A stretch of 64,000 nucleotides of DNA, from the NCBI RefSeq assembly GCF_016920785.2, contig NW_024609836.1, positions 66,567,596-66,631,595 of the forward strand, given 5' to 3'. Made by a program: the position numbers and the translations under genes. Below are positions 32,178 through 44,499 of this stretch, piece by piece. How positions within the stretch are numbered: position 1 is the stretch's first letter; the number at the start of each line of letters is the position of its first letter. The stretch is from Ixodes scapularis (lineage: Eukaryota; Arthropoda; Arachnida; Ixodida; Ixodidae). Below the pieces are notes generated by a model. That model was not told where the DNA came from and made no database searches. It saw only the letters and a list, made by a program, of their open reading frames with translations.

Positions 32178-32743
32178 TGTGGCCTCCGGGTCGGCTCGGG
32201 CGCTTAAACGCAGGACATCCTCCACGAAGGCGGTGATGCTCTCGTTGGGCCCTTGAGTCCTGGTACGCAGTAAGTCTTCGGCTCTCTCTCTCGGCGATGC
32301 TGGTTGACGAATGTCGCCTTCAGCTGGCTCTTGAAAATGTCCCAGGATGTCAACGAAGACTCGTGATTTTCGTACCAGCTTCTGGCAGTCCCCTCGAGCG
32401 AGAAATACACGTTTTGCAGCCGTTGCTCGTTGGTCCAGCTATTGTGGCGGGCGACGCGTTCGAATTGGTCGATCCAATCTTCAACGTCTTCGTGGAGTTC
32501 ACCGTGGAACGGAGCCGGTGTCCGAGGAGCGACGGGTAGGTAGACGACGGCAGGAGCGGCGGGGGTCTGCGACTGGTTGGCCATCGTCGGCTGCCTGGTC
32601 CTGGGTGGTAGGAGTCCGTATTCCGGGTTTAGCCCTTGGGTGCGGCGACTTGATCGAGTCTCGATCTGGTCTTCGTTGGGTCCTCGGGAGCTTGGATTCG
32701 GACTTGTACTACGGGAACTCGGAGGGCTGCGCTGCACGTACAT
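32178..32743 (-). pseudogene. Ty3/gypsy Gag fragment
   Basis: On the minus strand from ATG 32743: a Pro/Ser/Arg-rich N-terminus, PVAPRTPAPFHGELHEDVEDW, then WIDQFERVARHN and SLEGTARSWYENHE (the retrotransposon Gag domain). A frameshift falls in a GA-run (near 32280). The homologous frame then reads RTQGPNESITAFVEDVL to about 32180, where the MITE begins. Upstream are a primer-binding site and an LTR, so this is the 5' end of an element whose pol is gone. Confidence 0.85.
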
Positions 32744-32749
32744 GCGGTA

Positions 32750-32765
32750 CCCCGCACCTCCACCA
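32750..32765 (-). promoter_or_regulatory. Primer-binding site, probably tRNA-Ala
   Basis: The plus strand reads CCCCGCACCTCCACCA. GCACCTCCA plus CCA equals the 3' end of tRNA-Ala, with one base missing further in. It lies 3 nt from the LTR edge. Confidence 0.5.
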
Positions 32766-32768
32766 GAA

Positions 32769-32988
32769 TGTCACGGGTGGTGAGTCGTGACCAATGAACA
32801 AGAAATAAACAGAAATAAATAAACGTTTAATGTGGCGAACTTGTGCCAAAAATAAAGAAGGAAACAGAAGAAAGCAGAGCGTCGCGGGCGTCGAAGTCGG
32901 CGTGTCAGCAGAATCGAGCGCTGGGGCGAGACTGAACATGCACATTCTGGAAAAACAAGAGCAGGGATAAACGATAGAAGTTATGTCA
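32769..32988 (-). repeat. Probable 5' LTR of the gag fragment
   Basis: It begins TGTCACGGG next to the primer-binding site and ends at TTATGTCA, about 220 bp, giving TG...CA ends. It includes an AATAAA-rich stretch. No partner LTR is present, so the outer edge is inferred. Confidence 0.45.
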
Positions 32989-33896
32989 GTAGTAAGAATA
33001 AACGAGAACCTTCTACAAGTCCGTGACCTTGCGCGCGGCAATATGAATTCCTGGATTATGAGTCGGATGCGGCTCCAATCTTTTCAGATGCGCTTCGGAT
33101 ACGGATACAAAGTTTGCGGATGCGGATTGGATACGGATAATCAAAATGTTATCCTCACAAGGCTCTACGGCGAACCGAACGCTCTTAGCAAGCATGTTAT
33201 TTTAAGCGCGAGATACCGAAACTTATTACGATTACGAATGATGTTTTGATATGGAAGCGGTTTAATTTTGTCCAGTTATTCGTGAATTCTTAATAAACCG
33301 AGGACGGGCTGTACTTGACAGGCCCGCTGTGAAGGAGAAAACAACAAGCTGTATTTTTTTATTAGCAAGCTCACGCCGTTTTCCCCCAGCAGGTGTACAT
33401 TGTGTGCGCAGAAACCAAATGCACACAAAGACCGTGCCCATGTGCACCATACGAACAGCAGCGCCATCACTGAGGCGTGACTTCAGAGGCGAGCCTTCGT
33501 TGCATATGTCCTGGGAAAGAAATCACGACTCAAAGCCGGATATTTTATTCAATTATTTTTATTCCCTGTACGTCTTCGTTCTCTCGTTTGCACAAAAAGC
33601 AGGAGTACAGGTGAATCAGTGTTCACCACGTTCAATAACACAGATTCTCTCGCATTCAGCCTTGGACGTGTGAACGTTCATTGTATTACACATGTTGTTG
33701 TCCCACACTGGTACGCATGCTTTTCCGTCAAAGCGCCAGTAGTGGCGTCGAGGTTCGTTGCAGGCCTTAAAATGCATACCAAGAAAGCAGCGGGGGTCTT
33801 GTTTCCCTGGAACATGAACGTGTACCGGAGCGTAAGTTCACCCGCTATACTTGCGCAGGGGATGTGGTAACGTCAGAACGCCTGGCTCCGATCGGC

Positions 33897-33985
33897 GCTC
33901 CGATTGGACGGACGGTGGATATAGACCTCGAGGCACCTATAGTATCGAGGTCTACCCACTATTATTTTTATTGGAGCCAATCGGA
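33897..33985. promoter_or_regulatory. CCAAT-flanked hairpin module (segment B)
   Basis: A perfect 10-bp stem TAGACCTCGA (33922-33931) / TCGAGGTCTA (33945-33954) with loop GGCACCTATAGTA lies between CTCCGATTGG and TTGGAGCCAATCGG. It is the clearest hairpin of the series. Confidence 0.55.
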
Positions 33986-35617
33986 ACGCGGCCTTCTGAC
34001 GTCACCACAACCCCCCGAGAAAAAAAAAGTGGGGCTTTAATTTACGCTGTGAAAGGTGGTTGCTCAGTGAAGCTCTGGTATCACCTGCAACCATTGCCTA
34101 CTGCATTATACGACGTGCCGCCGCCGGTCGCAGCACGCTGCCGCTGGTCGTATTGCCGTTTCTTTTCCCTTTGCCGCTCCTAGTATTCACGCTGCTCCTC
34201 GGGAGTCCTAACTATGCGTGGCCTATTCATCGCGGTGCTGCAGCAACAATGAAATCAGTTGCTATACTCCATTTCATCTTACGTTTAAGCTCAGCGTATG
34301 TTTCGAGCCAACGGAACCAATCGGAGGCCGTGTGAGTGTCACGTGACCTTAGAGAGGGGGCACAGCGACCTGCGCAAAGCGTATCATGGGCCACGCGTCC
34401 ACAGAACGGGATTGGCTACGATAGCCCGTAGCATCCGCTGCGTCCAGACGTAAGGTGAAGCGATGTATAGGCAGGTTCTTTATTTTATATATCAAAGGCT
34501 AGTGACGCCAGTACGTTCTTAGCATTGTTCGTAGGCGCCGTTATCACCTTTATGCGGTTTGCACTTCACACGAGGGCTTCGATTGAAGTCAACCCCTTTC
34601 CAAGCAGCTGCAAACCTAATCTTTACCGAAACACGTGGGAGGGTGTTCCTGTTGTTCACACGCGCCTCATCATTCATCATGTGGTTTTGATGCTTGCTTT
34701 GGGGTTTTCTTTATTGAAACGGATACTGAGCTGTATGCTGTATGCCTGATTTCAAAAGAGATATGCTGTTTTGCCTTCAATTGCTCGCCGGGAGTTTTTT
34801 GCTTACAACGCCAACGACACGAAAATTTCCTTAGCTGGACGAGGTATACAGCTTCGCTGTTTTAAAAAAAGCACACGAACTTCCGCTCCCCATAATCTCT
34901 GCTACACTCCACAAGTCCGACCGCAGTCGACCGTATACGATCCCATAAAGCCGATCACGCAACACCAAAAATGCACCGTCATGGCGCTCGTAATCATTAT
35001 GCGTGGTTTATTAAATCACCGGCTAAACTCCTCACGCACATCGACAGCGTCGAGATTCGACGCTTCGTGTTTTCCATGATTGCTTGAGCCGGGGTTGGCA
35101 AGCGCAGAAAAACGACGAGCGCCCTATGAAAAATGCTGAGTCACTGAGCTGTGGGCGCATGCTCAGGGTCTGGTAAACCGCAATGCAGAGCAACAGCGCA
35201 CGCTCAGGTGGCTTTCCACAGCACAGCAGACAAAGATGGCAGCGCACCTAAGACGACATTTGCAAAGGTCTATTCGATACTCCAGCGAACTATGTCTGAC
35301 GAGACTTTCGCTGGTCAGGCAAAATGGCGGACGAAAGGAGGTCGTTTTCGACGTTCAGAGCGCGTACCCCGATATATTTCTTGCACTGCAGCGTAGAATC
35401 GGTGTTACATATGAACCCAAAGCGATTTCTTAACGGTAGAAGCCTTCTTTTAGTCAGTGCATAGGAAGGACATGGCAGAAGCTTAAAAAGTAAGTACTGG
35501 AAAGGGTGTTTGTTTCAATGCTGCCTTCGAGAACCAAGCAGCGATAGCAGACGACAGTTATACCATTGCGATGGTATAACAAGAAGCTGAACTCTGTGTT
35601 TGTTGTTGTTGCTGTTT

Positions 35618-35625
35618 CGTCGTCG

Positions 35626-35689
<64 letters not shown>

Positions 35690-35690
35690 A
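35618..35690 (+). repeat. (GTT)n microsatellite
   Basis: More than twenty uninterrupted GTT triplets. The poly-Cys or poly-Val frames crossing it are artefacts. Confidence 0.95.
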
Positions 35691-36001
35691 ACTTTCAAAT
35701 AATCAGTTTTGCTGCTAAGCCATACGCACTCGAAGCTGAAGAAAACAGCGCAAAAAAGACACGCAACAAGAACACTAAAGGCACAAACACATGCTAATTT
35801 ACGACTTTTGTTTTATCGAGACGTAGCGGCATTAAAGAACAAAAACAAAACGGACTCATGTGTCAGCGCTCTGCTTGTGTCTTTTGTGTTCTTTTCCTGC
35901 TTATTTTGTGCGTTATTTTCTCCTGTTACCAATATGCACCGACTGGCGCAACCTCACACCATATTACACTCGAAGCTATGCCTTCCAACGTAAAACATAA
36001 C

Positions 36002-36043
<42 letters not shown>

Positions 36044-36153
36044 CAGTCGAGTTTCATAACAAACAAAATATTCTCAGATGTGTGATCTCAACAAGAAATT
36101 GTAATTAGTGTTTTAAATTCTAAAACGAATGGTACCATAGAAAATGCACTCAC

Positions 36154-36235
36154 CGGATGGGCTGTCCATGATAGTTCTTCCAGAAACCATAACGACCGCC
36201 ACTAGAAGGAGAGCGAAGAGAAAGAACGTCTTCAT
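36154..36235 (-). CDS. Signal-peptide exon of a secreted (probably Kunitz-type) protein, copy B
   Basis: ATG at 36235 on the minus strand gives 27 codons: MKTFFLF, then ALLLVAVVMVSG and RTIMDSPS, ending phase 1 at G|GTGAGT. The length, donor, leader and TATA (36280-36290, TATATATC) match copies A and C. Differences from A are few and leave the signal peptide intact, consistent with either purifying selection or recent duplication. No second exon is found downstream on the minus strand before segment B ends. Confidence 0.6.
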
Positions 36236-37099
36236 TGTTTGCTTCTTACGGGAGGAACTACGCGTTGCGAAAAACAATCACGATATATAGATAATTAATA
36301 GACATCCGAGGGCTCTTAGCAAGTACATAAATTTCTGCACACGGACTGATGAATTCCTCGAATCCGCGCGGTATAGACACGATTTCCACGAGATAATGTT
36401 ATTACCACACGCAGTATTCAAAAATATGTGGTTTTTAAAGCCTCCCAATTAGAAGTATAATAACACTATCAAAAGTTTGTCAGCCACGCAGTCCAAGTTT
36501 TTATCGTGGTGCCCCGCTCAAAAAGAAGTGTCGTATATAGCCACCAAAAAATCTTAATGCTATAATTCAATTGCCGCAATATTGCTTTTACGCCGTTAAG
36601 GTAATAAATAATATATCTTGAGCAAGTTTCTTGCATCAGATTAACCGCAGCCAACCCTAAGACCTAAGACATTCGAGCGTTGTCATATGGTGCTCGTCGT
36701 CTTTTGTGCGCTCTTGCGTTTCTTTTTTTTTTTTTTTTGCGTGATTTGTCGAGCTGTTGGTGGCAAAGGTACAAAAATGATGAACGCCCTCACGATACAC
36801 TTCTCACCCAGCTTCATTGTATTCAAGGTATCAAGTTGACTGCGGGATTATCGCAGTGTAACGCAGTCACATCACCTTAATCGGTTTTATTGTAGGCTTA
36901 CTTATGCAGACCAGTCACCGGAAGAAAAGAGCAGGAAAAAGGGTAGCAACGGCGCGTTTTCCTCCCTTTTACTGACGCGCCCCCAAGCGGACACGAGAAG
37001 AAGGGAGGAACGAGATTGTTTCTCTCCATCTACAGGCAGACGGGAGCATTGTACCGAGCTCCCGCCTCATCTTCTTTCGGTTTCGTGTTTTTCGAGCAT

Positions 37100-38620
37100 A
37101 TCGCAAGGTTTGTTGAGTTGATTTATGAAAACCGCGGAGCCTGCGTCCAAGACGGGCACGTTTTGCTGTCGGGTGCCTGGGTACCGTTCTGTGCCGATTT
37201 TGGTTCTTTTTTCCGATGCCGAGTGCAAACGGGCAATCAACATGCTTCTGTATTATTGCGTGTCAGCAAAAATTTAGAGTTTTATGACCGCGTAATCGAT
37301 GGACCTGCGAATAGTCATGTTAGAACGCTGGTCTTTACCTTAGCACCTATCGTACAGTGGTCAATGCCATCTAAAATGTCCTATTGTCTCCAAGCCGAGG
37401 GCGATTACGCTCTGGGAAAAGGACTGAGCAGAATGGAAATATTAAGGAAAGTACGTCTATTAACAATTTGGAATTTTTACCTAAATGGTCAAATGTCTAT
37501 ATCTCCATTATTCTTTTTTTTAAAGTGCACTACGTTTTCTGAAGAAACTGCTCTCCAAGCGGCGCGTTAGCGCTAGAAGTTTCCGAGCTCACCACGGCGT
37601 AGCTCTGTACAGTTAACTCCTGTCGCCAGCCGAGGGTTAACTGCATTAAAATTGATCGAAAATTAATTTCCCTGCCCGTGAAGCATCGCTTCCACCTGAA
37701 AAAGGTACCCCTCTACAAAGGTTAATTTAAGACAACAATTGGAGCCGCACGCGAACAGCACAAGTAGGAAAACAAGTACTAGTATAGAAAAACTGGCTAG
37801 GAAGTGCCGTGCGAGAAGCGAACGCATGGCTTGGAACCGCATTGGAGTGGCCTGTTTTAATAGCTTCCAAATAATTACGGCATGAGTGGTTACTTTTTAT
37901 TAAGAATTTGATACCCTAACCCGTTGAAAGTATTCTCAAATGTATTACAGTACTCAAAAAAATCAGCATGATGTAAATATTATTTATTGCTCAGTGGTCT
38001 ACAAGAACATTCATACCTTCAAATTGACAAGAATACAAGCCGAAAACACAAAGCTTGGAAGTAGTTATCATGATAGTGTGCTTTTGTATTGATGCTTTCG
38101 TGAGCCGTATATCTGTATGCGCTTAGTGTGTATGTTCAGCTGATGCTTGTATAGTATGCGTAATGTATATACATCTGTGTATATTATAGGTAGCCAAGGT
38201 CCCAAAGCGCAATGATACCATAAGTAAATAAAAAAAATTAATAGATGAATTGAGCGGTAATTAGCGCCACCTAGCCTAGCTACTTGTTACTGCGCTTGAC
38301 CGTGCCATTCGGTTGCAAGTGATTTAACCTGCTTCCATGCTACGCGAGAGTTTCCGGTTAGCGGTTCCGGTTCAAAGATGTGCCAAGTGGATCTGCATTG
38401 AATTTTCTCCTTTCAGAGCAGATTTTGGTTTCGCAAATTGTTTGTTTCTGGTGACGTTTGATGCCGTACATTCTGGGTAGCGTAATCTTTATTTGAACTT
38501 TCCAGCGATGCAACGAGGTAGTTTGCAACACCGACTGAGAAGTAATTTGAAGCACTTCACGAAAGTCCCCTAGTAAAAAATCATATTTATATACAAAATT
38601 TCTATGTACAATAAAATTAT
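37100..38620. other. Unassigned region
   Basis: A 184-residue plus frame (37016-37570) is open, but its counterpart in segment C (58820-59390) is broken by stops and shifts. I do not treat it as a gene, although GGTGCCTGGGTACC-like blocks show the DNA is shared. AT-rich sequence follows, with a TAAATAAAA tail near 38223 like a LINE end. Confidence 0.35.
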
Positions 38621-38621
38621 A

Positions 38622-38780
38622 TGATCAACTTAGATTGTAGAAGAACATAAAAAACCTTATAAGAACATATAAGAACAGTACAAGATTATATAAGAAGTAA
38701 CACGAAACGGAAAAGAAGTTTCTTATATATTTTTATCTGATCTTATATTGTTCTTCTATATCCTTAAAAGGTTATTTTAG
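38622..38780. repeat. TATAAGAAC foldback array
   Basis: ATAAGAACATATAAGAAC and TATATAAGAAG in the left half face TTCTTATATA, ATCTTATATTGTTC and TTCTATATCC in the right half, with the switch near 38705. The layout is the same as other arrays in the window but the core is AT-rich. Confidence 0.5.
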
Positions 38781-38831
38781 GTGCCTATATATTCATATCT
38801 GATCATATACGTCAACCGCCGCCTCCCTCAA

Positions 38832-40112
38832 CTTTAAATTTGTTTGTCGCAAACGCAAGAAGTATGTACTCTAAACAAGAAGAGCTATTTTCCGCTGTTC
38901 AATCATGTACAGCTGACGTGGTTGCTGTCAGTGAAACTTGGCTCACAGCAGATATCCAGCACTCTGAATTAATTTTGAACGATGATTTTTCCATTGTTCG
39001 GAAAGACCACACTGAGCGGAGGGGGGCAGGGGTTTTGATCGCGATAAAAAAGTGATTGGGTGTTGAAAACTTTGATATTATTCCAAGTTTTGAAGGCGTG
39101 TGGGTCAAAATAAAAACGCATGGTGTTTCTGTTATATTGATTGCTTGTTACAAGACTCCCGGGATTCTGGATTTGTCCCCTTTACTTCACGAGTTTATGG
39201 AACTTCTTGTTAGAACTTACCCGAATAACATGTTTGTGTTGGCAGGAGACTTTAACTTTCCTGGCATTGTTTGGCCGACCTTTTCCTCCTCTATGCCCTT
39301 TGAAAGCTGGTTTACTCTTCTTAAACAAAGCCGAGATTTTGAGGATGTAACGCGCGCGTTCTTACTTTGCCGAATTATTAGTCAGCCAACTCGCAGCTCT
39401 GCTGTTTTAGATTTTTTCTTTACTTCGAAACCTAAGCACGTAGTCAGTGTTTATTTTATGAAACCATTGAGTGATCACGTTTCTATTAATGTTGAAATGG
39501 CTATCCCTACGCAGAAACAAATTTCTTTTATCAAAACCATCTCTGATTCTTCAAAAGCAAATGGTGATGAAATCTGCGTAAATTTAATATCATTTTCTGA
39601 CTTGTACCTGCCTGATTTCGGATGTCGATCGGTTAACAAAAATTGGTCGTGATTAAATATAAATTATATGAACTAGCAAATTTATACATTCCTAAAATAA
39701 CCATTCAATCGTGCGTTGAAAAGCCTTGGTTTTCAGCACGGTTGAAGAGACGACTGAATAAAAAACAGCGGCTCTACAGGACTGCCAAGCTTTCTCAGTC
39801 TGTAGATGCATGGGAAAGATAAACCAATGTCAGCAAACGTCTAAATTCAAAATAAAAAACGCAAAAAAAAAAATTTACAATGAGGATCTTAGTAAACTTA
39901 TGAGAACCAACCCCAAAAAGTTCTGGCCGCTGTTAACCCAAAACAAGGTCAAGAATGTTTTCCTTTCACTGATGCATCTGGAAGTGAGATGAGCACTGCT
40001 GAGACATACGAACAGTTCAGTTGGTATTTCAGGCACGTTTTTTTCCGAGGACCAGTTTTCTCTACCAGACTTCGATTCAGAGCATACAATAGTTACAAGG
40101 AAACGGCCTCTT
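38832..40112 (+). pseudogene. LINE APE endonuclease and linker, RT absent
   Basis: The frame reads VANARSMYSKQEELF, AVSETWL, RRGAGVLIAIKK, then a stop at 39053, and continues in the same frame with GDFNFPGIVW and LSDHVSINV, the blocks of an APE-type endonuclease. Later parts (KRRLNKKQRLYR, NPKKFW, TAETYEQFSWYF) match the linker before the RT, with frameshifts. At about 40112 the similarity stops where TIR-like sequence begins, and no RT follows. The single TGA in the endonuclease and the shifts show it is dead. Confidence 0.8.
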
Positions 40113-41968
40113 TAAAGGGACCATCTAACGATTATAAACTCGAACTTCATCCATCGCACATCGTAAAAAATGTGAAAAGAAACCCAAAAACCCAAAAATA
40201 GAGAGCCAAAAAAATGTCCTCGCTATAGAACTTTTAAAACGAAACCGGTCTCTTTTGCGCCTTCTTTCCTTTGAAAGCTCCCTGCCTTTTCACTGCGATG
40301 CATTTCCGCAACCGCAGCACGTCAGCTGAATCCACGTGGCCTATTGGGTAAGAACCTACCTCACCAGCACCGTGATCATAAACAATAAATAGCCGGCGAA
40401 TGATTCCTAAAAGCTTTGTTAAATAATATTCAGATCCACATTTTGCAGCATAATTAGAGATGTGATGAAAATTGCCAAATTTGATAATGCTGAGAGCCCA
40501 GCGCCATCTATCGTGTGGTAAACGAAGCAACTACTGCGCTTGCGCAGCAGGGTTTGACAGCGTCGCTCAGTTACTTGGTCGCGACGACCAACGAACGTTT
40601 ATTTTTTAAGTGTTCTCGCGCGTCCCGACTTCAAGCAGCAAGAAAAAAGTGCTTGAAACAGATTACGACGAACAAGAACGCTGGATCCACAAACACGCGA
40701 GAAAAGCTACAACGGTCACGAATCCACCGACCCCGACCAAGCGAGCTCGGCAGAATATAGGTCTAACAGGCACTTCGACTAGGCGGAGCGTTGCTTCAAC
40801 GGTACTTGGCCAAGATCGTCTGCCCACGACAGGCTAGCGTGCTGAATGGAATATGTCCGCGCGAGCTTTGTGGACCCTTCCCGTATTATAGTTTGATCGC
40901 TGACCTCAATTTTAGAATAAGAGGTGAGGTCCATCTCCTCCCCTTGTCATCTCCTTGTTTTCCGAGGCAGTGTTGACGAACACTGTCGTCGAAAACGGAC
41001 TCTCGTCGATTCTATATTCTTGTTTTGTGTGATAAAGACCTCAAATAAACGCCATATGATTACCTTCGTTACACGGTATGTACACTTTGTTACTAATATG
41101 CCATTTTGATTCTGACACGACTACACGTCACTGTGGACCTATTACAGTTCGTGGGAGCTACGTGCAATGCCGGTCTAACCTTCCTTTCCCCGAGTGTCAG
41201 GTCAGTATCGAGTTACAATCGTAAAAGATCGGTCCCGACGCGCTTACCAACAACGCGAATACAGCACTTCCATTAAACGCGCGCGTCCGCTCCGAGTGTG
41301 AACAGGTATTTACGTGGCTCTTGCTGACACTGTCGTAGCTCAAACGTATCTTTTTTAACGTCTACTCGCTCCTGCATCTCCGAGGCCGCGAGAAACGCCC
41401 CAGCAATTTGTTTACATCTACGTCGCTTTGCAAACGACTGACACGGGCCGCCTTTTACCAACAATGACAATTGGGTTGACTTCTGGAGTCTTCACCGGAA
41501 GACACGCCGCACTTCCCAACAGGCATCCCGGCGTATGGGACTAGTCCCATGCTGTCGCTGTAGCGCAACATACGGTATCTCATTGAATTTCGCTCAGCTG
41601 CGATGTGTCCATGGCTATCGCGGCGATGAGAGGCACCGATTCAGAAAATATGTCGGTGACACCAGCGCCATCAGGGCAGTAAAACCTACCGGCGCACCCC
41701 CAACTCGCCGCCACCAACGCTCCCATTCTCCTACTGCCGAGAGAACTTATGTTTCCTGTGCCAGAGCACGTCACGACCGTCAAAATTACGCTGCGACTTG
41801 TTTTGCGGTCAGCTGCAGAAAAATAAAATGTCGATATTTCATTAATTTGTTGTGTACAAGTTAATAAGCCGACACGAAAACGGATGCCTGTTCGGCGTTG
41901 AGTGAACGTTGAAGATTTAATGTAAAAGTTATCTGGCCAAAAAAAAGACATTTGATGGTCCCTTTAGC
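40113..41968. mobile_element. Candidate TIR DNA transposon, non-autonomous
   Basis: TTAAAGGGACCATC at 40112-40125 is matched by its inverse GATGGTCCCTTTAG at 41954-41967, about 13 of 14 bases. The left copy sits where a LINE frame breaks. TTAA at the left and TTAG at the right would suit a TTAA-target family, but this is weak. ORFs inside (minus, 98 and 123 residues) show no transposase motifs. Confidence 0.4.
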
Positions 41969-42236
41969 TGTCTTTTCGTGGTTCCTTTAACTATCTACGT
42001 ATCTGACGTTATGAAACTGATGAACGAAATATAGAAAATACGGTCAATGCGGTCTCCGGACGCGCTGGGCAGTGCAACCTGTACCCGCCGACAGTGAAGG
42101 AGAATTGTAAGTTTCTTTCAACATTCCCCTTTTTCAATTTTCTATGTGCTCTCTACTGATCACGCACACTTGCCCCAGCTGCTCCTGCGGCAAGTGCTGC
42201 CCCGCTCTGCGGGACGAAGACCTGTCTAGAAGTTTC

Positions 42237-42290
42237 TTACGCGACACAAGAGACAATCACAAGCGAGTAGACACGGACAAGCACATCATG
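42237..42290 (-). mobile_element. Solo Penelope-like terminal sequence
   Basis: ACGCGACACAAG followed by GCGAGTAGACACGGACAAG nearly repeats 9815-9870. No ORF accompanies it. Confidence 0.45.
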
Positions 42291-42299
42291 AATGTTTAG

Positions 42300-42352
42300 C
42301 ATCATGATGCAGTCATGCATCATGATGCTAGACTGCATGATGAACCAACTAG
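42300..42352. repeat. Overlapping palindromes around GCATCATGATGC
   Basis: AGCATCATGATGC and GCATCATGATGCT form a hairpin around AGTCAT, and each arm is itself a 12-bp palindrome. A further partial inverse (TGCATGATGA) follows. Confidence 0.7.
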
Positions 42353-42359
42353 GCCAACA

Positions 42360-43250
42360 ACAGGTTTTAATTGAAGACCTGTGTTTTGCGGAAGTTCCCG
42401 CGATGGGTCCGCTCCGCGGAAACAGCCGCATCACGCGCCGCGAGATGTTCCCGCTTTTGTGCCTCCGGAGGGATCCACTCGAAGCCCACGCTTATCACGT
42501 GCGATGCTACACACCGGTACACTGTGATATATGTGGAGCGCTGCGACAACAACTGGCTGGTGACAGTCTCCACTCTGCCTTACTTTTTGGGAGCCGAGGG
42601 TGAACGACGAGGCAGATTGCACGTGACAGTTGGCCGGCCGAGAATTGCGTGCTGAGCGAGGCTGGTAGCTGGACTAGGAATGTCGAAGCCAGGCTGCCCA
42701 GCCTGGCCCATAACGAACCCCGGAGCGGTCCACCAGCGAGGTCTGGAGCAAGACCGGTGGAAACGGCGAGCCCGGGCCATATGACCTGGGCTACGACGAT
42801 CCCGGGGTGGTTCCGCAGCGAGACTCGGGCATTGATAGCCCGGGACAGACAGCCTACGCAGCGCTGGCGTGGGAAAGGCGATCCGCAGGCCTGGACACGG
42901 ACCCCGACTGTGAGCTCTGATCGACGGGCGACAACAAGGGTCGGCGGGCCTGGACTACCGGCTCTCGACGACGGGCAACCGAGAGGTACAGTAAACCCAT
43001 TCGCTGTCTTCTCGTTGCAGTGTGTAACTCCCTGGGTGACGGGCGGAAGGCATACCGATCGGGCGGCGATTGATAGTAGTGGACCTCCGTAAAGAAACCC
43101 ACAACTTGTAGCCCTTGAAGGTTAGGAATCGCGCTCGGGACCTTCGGAGGGTTTTCCGGCGCACGTCGGAAAACCCTCCGAACTGTCCGTGCGTCCGAGG
43201 CTACTTCTGGGAGCTGGGAGCACGTTGCTGTAGCCTTCACAGCACGAGTG
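42360..43250. other. GC-rich region with hairpin
   Basis: GC-rich with several CCCGGG cores (near 42770, 42802, 42841) spaced irregularly. A 147-residue plus ORF (42649-43092) is low-complexity and lacks a domain. A 16-bp perfect hairpin lies at 43143-43182 (TTCGGAGGGTTTTCCG and its inverse, loop GCGCACGT). Confidence 0.45.
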
Positions 43251-43254
43251 GAGG

Positions 43255-44490
43255 ATCTACTCTGGAGCACATTTTTTTCCTTCCCCCCGCACACTCCAAC
43301 ACAATAGCAATGCGTTTCATACTTAGTGTGCAGCGCTGCCAAAGCTACTGGTGCGAGCGTCTACGCCTGCTTAGAGTCCCATTTGCTCGAGATGAACCGT
43401 CGAGACCAGTCCACTAGTTCGCGGCATTAGCTTTGAAGTCGTTGTAGGATGAAATTATACTGTGTCAATTGTTCCTAATGTGGAAAACATGCAGGGAACA
43501 CCAGGTGCAATGAATAATGCTGATATAAAAGGCAAGATAAACAAAGTATTCATTAATTTATTTGCTAAGTGTTTTTTTTTCTTTATACGACAAAGGCACA
43601 CAGCCTACAGGGTATTCGTGTGGTGCGTGTGGGGCTTCCTGGGAGAAGACAATCGGCAGAGGCAGCCAGCCTGCGTGCTTTGGCGCATTCGGGAAGCTTT
43701 CCCATCGACGGAGAACGTCATGTTTGCATGGGCGTAGGCAAGTGAAACAATAATTACTGTTCAATCATTTACGTCACATCATCCAAACATGCACCTCCTA
43801 AAAGTAAAAAAGAGCAAGTATTCAGATCACTATTCTCTCAGCCTTAGACATCCAAAATACAGAGTAAGAAGAACTCAAAAATATATATCAAAGAAGTTAC
43901 TCCGAGTGCAATTAATTATGCTGCATCTGTATACCAGGCACGCATGTTAAGCTGCCAGCTCAAGGAGTACTTTAGTACAAGTTTTTTCGGAGGTTAGTTA
44001 TATATCTTGCGAAGTTTGCAAGCTGCAGGTTCTGGAATTATTCAGTGGAAACGATCGGGACTGGAATGACCAGAATTCGTCACAATCGCATGCTTCATGT
44101 GTGATTTCTATCCTTCTCAATTCTTATTTTTAATTGCCAAATTCACGACAAAAACCTAACCTTTTAAAAATAAAAATATTCATGGTAATTACTGTCAATT
44201 AACAAGATAATTGGATAATTGACGTTGTTTTTTTTTTGTAGATAAAGGTAGTCTTTATCACCGAAAAATTTAGGATGGGTGCTTGTTAACAGATTGATTC
44301 AATGCTTTAGTTGTAGAGCCACAGAAGCAGCTATATGCCCTTTCAGTAGCGCACTACGTCGATACAATAGGAAATCACATCTCCAAATCAACTGTTGTCA
44401 TATCGGAATGAAAGACAGATATGAATGCACATTGTAAATGTTTTCTCGAACTCAAAATTATCAATATAAATTTTTTTCTATATTAGATTC
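43255..44490. other. Unassigned AT-rich region
   Basis: No feature recognised; only short ORFs without motifs. Confidence 0.45.
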
Positions 44491-44499
44491 AAATTTGTT

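Larger units (their letters stand above)
33180..37080. repeat. Duplicated segment B
   Basis: The segment shares with C and D an entry block (GCATGTTATTTT, then GAATTCT, AATAAAC/AATAAGC) at 33180-33300. With A it then shares the CTGAGGCGTGAC block (33470), the CCAAT module (33897-33985), GTCACTGAGC (35143), the microsatellite region, the exon (36154-36235) and CCCCCAAGCGGACAC (about 36980). It contains (GTT)n at 35618-35690 and (AT)n at 36001-36041. Confidence 0.75.

Noticed and set aside
32769..32988. Second complete gypsy element around the gag at 32.5 kb
   Set aside because: Only one LTR, a primer-binding site and part of gag are present; no pol and no second LTR lie nearby.
35600..35797. 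Poly-Cys ORF
   Set aside because: It is a translation of the (GTT)n microsatellite.
37016..37570. 184-codon plus-strand ORF
   Set aside because: No motif, and the paralogous DNA in segment C (58820-59390) has stops and shifts in the equivalent frame, so it is probably a chance frame in duplicated non-coding DNA.
42649..43092. 147-codon GC-rich ORF
   Set aside because: Low complexity, an equally long minus ORF overlaps it, and no domain is visible.
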